A stretch of 64,000 nt of DNA from Alistipes sp. (lineage in GTDB: Bacteria > Bacteroidota > Bacteroidia > Bacteroidales > Rikenellaceae): positions 62,001-126,000 of the forward strand of contig JAFQHI010000025.1 of assembly GCA_017398045.1 (NCBI GenBank). Reading direction: 5' to 3'. The position numbers and the translations under genes are program-made. The notes beneath the pieces are model-generated. The model was not told the origin of the DNA. It did no database searches and was given only the letters and a program-made list of their open reading frames with translations. This document shows, piece by piece, positions 60,434-64,000 of this stretch. Position 1 is the first letter of the stretch, and the number at the start of each line of letters is the position of its first letter.

Positions 60434-61489
60434 ATGATTACAATCGAACAGGAAGTGTGGGGCATGACGGCGGAGGGTGAAGGCATCATCCGCTACACGA
60501 TGCGCAACGAGACGGGTGCCATGGTGCAACTCTCGAACTACGGTGCCACGATTCTCTCGGTCGTTGTTCCCGACCGCGAGGGGAAGATGGCCGATGTGGT
60601 CCTGGGCTACAAAACGCCCGAGGGCTACTTCTATGACGGCCCCGCAATGGGTAAGAGTGTCGGTCGCTTTGCCAATCGCATCGCCTTCGGCAAGCTCGAA
60701 ATCGAGGGCGAGAAGTATCAGTTGGAGGTAAACTGCGGTCGCAATCACCTGCACGGTGGCACGAAGAACTTTGCCAACCGCGTCTGGGAGAGCCGTGTGG
60801 AGACGAATCGCGTAGTGATGTCGCTCACCTCGGAGGATGGCGACCAGCGTTTCCCGGGTGAGATGAACGTGGAGGCCATCTTCGATTTCGACGAAGAGAA
60901 CCAACTCGAAATCACCTACCTGGCCAAGACCGACCGCACGACGGTCGTAAACCTCACGAACCACGTCTATTTCAACCTCGACGGTGAAAATGCGGGGACG
61001 ATTCACGACCACGAACTGCAACTCAACACCTCGCGCACGCTGGAGATGAACGACAACCAGATTCCCACGGGCGAGTGGCTCGATGTAAAGGGTACGGCAC
61101 AGGACTTCCTGGAGTTCCGTCGCATCGGTGACGGGTTGGATGCGGAGTTCAACCACATCCGCGATTTCAAGGGCTACGACCACCCCTTCCCCATCGATGG
61201 CTGGAAGCTGCATATCCTGGGTGAGGTGGGCGCACTGCGCTCGCAAAAGTCGGGTCGCATGGTGAAGGTACTCTCCTCGCAACCGAGCGTCATGGTCTAT
61301 ACGGGCAACTGGCTCGACGGCTCGCCCGAAACGAAGTCGGGAGGCTACTATGGCGAGTATGCCGGTGTGGCTTTGGAGTGCCAGAACTACCCCGACGCAC
61401 CGAATCAGCCCTCGTTCCCGAATGCCTACCTGCATCCGGGCGAACTATACTGCGAGAAAATCGTCTATCGCTTCGAGACCTTCGAGTAA
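60434..61489 (+). CDS. galM: Aldose 1-epimerase
   Basis: A 351-aa galactose-mutarotase-type protein with no signal peptide. Motifs are MVQLSNYGATILSVVVPDRE, GKSVGRFANRIAFG, LEVNCGRNHLHGGTKNFANR (catalytic His), VNLTNHVYFNL, and VYTGNWLDG ending in FPNAYLHPGELYCEKIVYRF. It interconverts alpha and beta anomers of a sugar. In Bacteroides thetaiotaomicron a galM homologue sits beside the AraR gene in the arabinose cluster, and the same order is seen here, so L-arabinose is a likely substrate (inference). ATG 60434 is chosen because the longer frame overlaps gltX. A terminator follows 40 bp after the stop. Confidence 0.94.
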   Translation: MITIEQEVWGMTAEGEGIIRYTMRNETGAMVQLSNYGATILSVVVPDREGKMADVVLGYKTPEGYFYDGPAMGKSVGRFANRIAFGKLEIEGEKYQLEVNCGRNHLHGGTKNFANRVWESRVETNRVVMSLTSEDGDQRFPGEMNVEAIFDFDEENQLEITYLAKTDRTTVVNLTNHVYFNLDGENAGTIHDHELQLNTSRTLEMNDNQIPTGEWLDVKGTAQDFLEFRRIGDGLDAEFNHIRDFKGYDHPFPIDGWKLHILGEVGALRSQKSGRMVKVLSSQPSVMVYTGNWLDGSPETKSGGYYGEYAGVALECQNYPDAPNQPSFPNAYLHPGELYCEKIVYRFETFE

Positions 61490-61528
61490 CAACAAGGAGG
61501 AAGCGACCCCCACAAGGTGGTTGATAAG

Positions 61529-61566
61529 AAAAGGTGAAACCGACGTGCCGGTTTTGCCTTTTTTTC
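61529..61566 (+). terminator. Terminator after galM
   Basis: AAAAGGTGAAACCG pairs with CGGTTTTGCCTTTT (about 14 bp with two G-T pairs, ACGTGC loop), followed by T residues. It ends the ychF-SIMPL-gltX-galM unit. Confidence 0.88.
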
Positions 61567-61568
61567 GC

Positions 61569-61725
61569 TTAAGGGGGGGGGCTAAAGGGAGCTAAAGGGA
61601 GCTAAAGGGAGCTAAAGGCGATAAAGGCGACTAAAGTAACTTTAATCTCTTTAATCTCTTTAATCTCTTTATCTCTCTTTCCTCTTCGCTCTTTCCTCTT
61701 CGCTCTCTCCTCTTTCCTCTTAGCG
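61569..61725. repeat. TAAAGG decamers, TTTAATCTC nonamers and CT-rich tract
   Basis: Four GCTAAAGGGA-type decamers after a G-run, then TAAAGGCGACTAAAGTAAC, then three TTTAATCTC units and a pyrimidine tract. The gene-free span 61490-61863 otherwise holds only the galM terminator and the regulator promoter. The region 62610-62722 mirrors this array. Confidence 0.7.
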
Positions 61726-61783
61726 TATAATCTACCCTAACAAAATCTGCGGCAGAGTGCCACGAGGAAGCGATTCGGAACGG

Positions 61784-61812
61784 TTGTTAGCGTAAAAATG
61801 ACGATAAGTTTG
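61784..61812 (+). promoter_or_regulatory. Probable promoter of the NrtR-type regulator
   Basis: TTG (61784-61786), 18 nt, TAAGTTTG (61805-61812). The start point near 61819 supports the ATG at 61864 rather than the frame start at 61798. Confidence 0.55.
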
Positions 61813-61863
61813 CAAAAACCGAATCTTTCTGCTAATTTTACAAAAGCAAAACCACGCAAGAGG

Positions 61864-62607
61864 ATGCCCGTACAGACCAACCAATCACTCTCGGTCGATT
61901 GTGCCGTATTTGGCTTCGATGGCGAAACGCTCAAGGTGTTGCTTATCGAGCGTGCCGCCCACCGCAGCCTGGACCGACTGAAGCTCCCCGGTTCGATGAT
62001 TCTCGAAAACGAGACATTGCCCGAGGCGGCCTATCGTGTATTGGAGGAGGCCACCGGGCTGCTCAAGCGCGATTTGTACCTCAAGCAGATGGAGATTTTC
62101 TCCGACCCGAATCGCGTGAGTGGCGAGGAGCTGGAGTGGATTAACCGCAAGCACGGCATCAACACGGTGCGCGTGGTGACGGTGGGATTTTATGCCCTGC
62201 TGAAGCTCGACCGTCGCACGACCGACTACACCACCAAGAAGGGGGCGCAATGGGTGCCGATTGACGCCATCCAACGCCTGGCCATGGACCACAAGGAGAT
62301 TCTTTCGTCGGCCCTCGGCTACCTCTGCCGCGAGATGCAGCAGTCGCCCGTGGCCTTCGAGCTGCTACCCAAGAAGTTCACGATTCGCGCCCTGCAACGA
62401 CTCTTCGAAGCGGTGTTGGGTATCGAAATCGACAACCGCAACTTCCGCAAAAAGATGCTTTCGTCGGGATTCCTCCTCGCCACAGGCGAAAAGGAGGAGC
62501 GCGTAGCCCACAAGCCGGCCGAATACTACACCTTCGACCGCAACGCCTACCGTCGCGCCCTGAAGGCCAAACTAAAGATGGGATTTATTGATAATTGGCG
62601 ATATTAG
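61864..62607 (+). CDS. NrtR/AraR-type Nudix transcriptional regulator
   Basis: A 247-aa protein with an N-terminal Nudix domain and a C-terminal winged helix (FTIRALQRLFEAVLGIEIDN, then NFRKKMLSSGFLL), the plan of NrtR-family regulators. The Nudix box region reads PEAAYRVLEEATGL where REUxEExGU is expected, so two catalytic Glu are replaced and there is an extra residue before the box. It is therefore a sensor rather than a hydrolase. In Bacteroides thetaiotaomicron the homologous AraR controls arabinose genes and lies beside galM and a pentulose kinase, as here. Its likely ligand is an arabinose or xylose metabolite. Mirrored TAAAGG arrays flank the gene. Confidence 0.88.
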   Translation: MPVQTNQSLSVDCAVFGFDGETLKVLLIERAAHRSLDRLKLPGSMILENETLPEAAYRVLEEATGLLKRDLYLKQMEIFSDPNRVSGEELEWINRKHGINTVRVVTVGFYALLKLDRRTTDYTTKKGAQWVPIDAIQRLAMDHKEILSSALGYLCREMQQSPVAFELLPKKFTIRALQRLFEAVLGIEIDNRNFRKKMLSSGFLLATGEKEERVAHKPAEYYTFDRNAYRRALKAKLKMGFIDNWRY

Positions 62608-62609
62608 AC

Positions 62610-62722
62610 AAGAGGAAAGAGAGATTAAAGAGATTAAAGAGATTAAAGAAATTAAAGAAATTAAAGTTACTTTAGTCGCCTTTAGTAACCTTTAGCAACC
62701 TTTAGCTCCCTTTAGCAACCCT
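62610..62722. repeat. Mirror-image TAAAGG/GATTAAAGA array
   Basis: Several GATTAAAGA units followed by TTTAGTCGCC, TTTAGTAACC, TTTAGCAACC and TTTAGCTCCC decamers. It is close to the reverse complement of 61590-61680, on the other side of the regulator gene. Confidence 0.7.
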
Positions 62723-62759
62723 TATAAAACAAAAACCGAAAACCAAACAAAATAGAACC

Positions 62760-64000
62760 ATGAGCAAAACAAGTTTAGGAATTGATGTCGGCTCCTCGTC
62801 GGTGAAGGTGTCGCTGATGGATATCGAGACGGGTGCGTGTGTAGCCTCCTCGACCAACCCGAGCCAGGAGATGCCCATTGATGCCGTCAAGAGCGGCTGG
62901 GCCGAGCAGGACCCCGAAATGTGGTGGAAATATGCCGTGGAGGGTATTCGCAAGATTGCCGCGGAGCATCCGATGAGCAACGTAGCCTCGATTGGTATCA
63001 CCTACCAGATGCACGGTTTGGTCTGCCTCGACAAGGAGCAGAAGCCCCTGCGCAAGGCCATCATCTGGTGCGATTCGCGTGCCGTGGAGCTGGGCGCAGA
63101 GGCCTTGGAGGCCATTGGCCGCGATTTCTGCCTCGAACACGCCCTCAACTCGCCGGGTAACTTCACCGCCTCGAAATTGGCGTGGGTGAAGCGCAACGAG
63201 GAGGAGCTGTTTGCTCAAATCGACAAATTCATCCTGCCGGGTGACTACATCGCCTACCGCCTCTCGGGCAAGGTCTCAACCTCGGTAAGCGGTCTTTCGG
63301 AGCAGATTCTCTGGGACTTCAAGGAGGAGAAGCGTGCCGACTTCGTGGCCGACTACTACGGTATTCCGCACCGCATGATTCCCGATGCCGGTGTCTCGAT
63401 TGGTGTGGAGGCGACGACCGACAAGGCCACCGAGGAGCTGCTGGGTATTCCCGAGGGTACGCCCATCGCATATCGTGCCGGTGACCAGCCCAACAACGCC
63501 TTCTCGCTCAACGTGATGGAGGCCGGTGAGATTGCCGCCACGGGTGGCACGAGTGGCGTGGTGTATGGCGTGGTGGATACACCCAAAGCCGACCCCCTCT
63601 CGCGCGTGAATACCTTTGTACACGTCAATCATACCCCCGCTACACCCCGCTACGGCATCCTGCTGTGCATCAACGGCACGGGTATCCTCAACTCGTGGAT
63701 GCGTCGCAACGTGGTGCAGCAGACCCTCGACTATGTAGAGATGAACGCCCTCGCAGAGCAGGCTCCGGCCGGTTCGGACGGGTTGGTGGTCCTCCCCTTC
63801 GGCAATGGCGCGGAGCGTGTCCTGGAGAACCGCACAACGGGTGCTGCCGTGGTGGGTATCGACCTCAATCGCCACTCGACGGCCCACATCCTGCGTGCCG
63901 CACAGGAGGGTATCGCCTTCTCGTTCCGCTACGGCATCGACCTGATGCGCGAGCTGGGGCTGAAGCCCGATGTGATTCGTGCCGGTAAGGCCAACCTCTT
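62760..64000 (+). CDS. FGGY pentulose kinase (xylulokinase or ribulokinase), partial
   Basis: The first 413 codons lie in the window and the gene continues past base 64000. It starts SLGIDVGSSSVKVSLMDIET, the FGGY/actin-fold phosphate motif. Further motifs are GITYQMHGLVCLD (substrate loop), AIIWCDSRAVELG, PGNFTASKLAWVKRNE, ILPGDYIAYRLSG, AYRAGDQPNNAF and AATGGTSGVVYGV (ATP-binding Thr-Gly). This fits a xylulokinase-like enzyme; in the Bacteroides arabinose cluster a kinase of this group acts on L-ribulose, so either substrate is possible. It follows the AraR-type regulator by 152 bp containing the mirrored decamer array. Start ATG 62760. Confidence 0.9.
   Translation, partial: MSKTSLGIDVGSSSVKVSLMDIETGACVASSTNPSQEMPIDAVKSGWAEQDPEMWWKYAVEGIRKIAAEHPMSNVASIGITYQMHGLVCLDKEQKPLRKAIIWCDSRAVELGAEALEAIGRDFCLEHALNSPGNFTASKLAWVKRNEEELFAQIDKFILPGDYIAYRLSGKVSTSVSGLSEQILWDFKEEKRADFVADYYGIPHRMIPDAGVSIGVEATTDKATEELLGIPEGTPIAYRAGDQPNNAFSLNVMEAGEIAATGGTSGVVYGVVDTPKADPLSRVNTFVHVNHTPATPRYGILLCINGTGILNSWMRRNVVQQTLDYVEMNALAEQAPAGSDGLVVLPFGNGAERVLENRTTGAAVVGIDLNRHSTAHILRAAQEGIAFSFRYGIDLMRELGLKPDVIRAGKANL

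Noticed and set aside
1-64000. SusC/SusD pair, hybrid two-component regulator, CRISPR array, transposase or rRNA genes
   Set aside because: None is present in the window on either strand.

Overview
The window is a contiguous chromosomal stretch from a Bacteroidota (Bacteroidales) bacterium, most likely a Rikenellaceae/Alistipes-like gut commensal. The evidence is many lipoprotein signal peptides, several perfect Bacteroidota promoters (TTTG-N19/20-TAnnTTTG), very few Shine-Dalgarno sites, DUF4988-type and pectinolytic enzymes typical of gut Bacteroidales, and GC-rich coding sequence set against AT-rich spacers. The genus is an inference. No SusC/SusD pair, integrase, transposase or CRISPR array is present.

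Layout. (1) 1-10351, minus strand: a pectin operon made of an STN-esterase fusion, a DUF4861 protein, a GH28 polygalacturonase, a DUF4988 glycan-binding-type lipoprotein, a DUF4988-PL1 pectate lyase, a CE12-CE8 bifunctional esterase and the N-terminus of a lipoprotein, perhaps GH105. (2) 10425-10948: a perfect 33-bp inverted repeat, a highly structured palindromic element and tRNA-Ser(GCT). (3) 10967-14540: two hypothetical proteins and a three-gene corrinoid/methyltransferase cassette. (4) 14832-21608, plus strand: a beta-helix protein (GH141-like), a GH31 alpha-xylosidase, a divergent UroD-fold protein and a sodium/sugar symporter, closed by a terminator. (5) 21717-24655, minus: an L-galactose to D-tagaturonate operon. 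(6) 24832-28800, minus: an EmrA/EmrB/TolC-type efflux system. (7) 29118-34290, minus: class III fructose bisphosphatase, guaA and guaB. (8) 34547-38170, minus: PL1 and PL10-CE8 pectinases. (9) 38297-42745, minus: a Tat-exported aldo/keto reductase, a NapH-NapG-like polyferredoxin, panB and a SpoU methylase. (10) glnS, then a minus operon with a Pro/Glu-rich protein, rsmI, an LpxL-family acyltransferase and a GT2. (11) 48725-56908, plus: GH105, PL1 and two six-hairpin glycosidase-like proteins. (12) 56994-64000, plus: ychF, a SIMPL protein, gltX, galM, a NrtR/AraR-type regulator and a truncated FGGY pentulose kinase.

How the genes fit together. Secreted lyases (PL1 x3, PL10), GH28, GH105 and the pectin methyl/acetyl esterases would cut homogalacturonan and rhamnogalacturonan. 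The GH141-like, GH31 and six-hairpin proteins could trim side chains. The symporter, the L-galactose pathway (L-galactose is a known RG-II sugar) and the galM/AraR/kinase cluster would channel released sugars into central metabolism. The corrinoid cassette next to two pectin methylesterase domains raises the possibility of methyl-group salvage, but no methanol:corrinoid methyltransferase is visible.

Points most worth a second look: the palindromic element beside tRNA-Ser that copies part of the tRNA 3' end; a GMP synthase whose glutaminase domain has lost its catalytic core; a 91-nt intergenic repeat present twice in opposite orientation; decameric TAAAGG arrays in many spacers; and a UroD-fold protein without zinc ligands inside a sugar operon.
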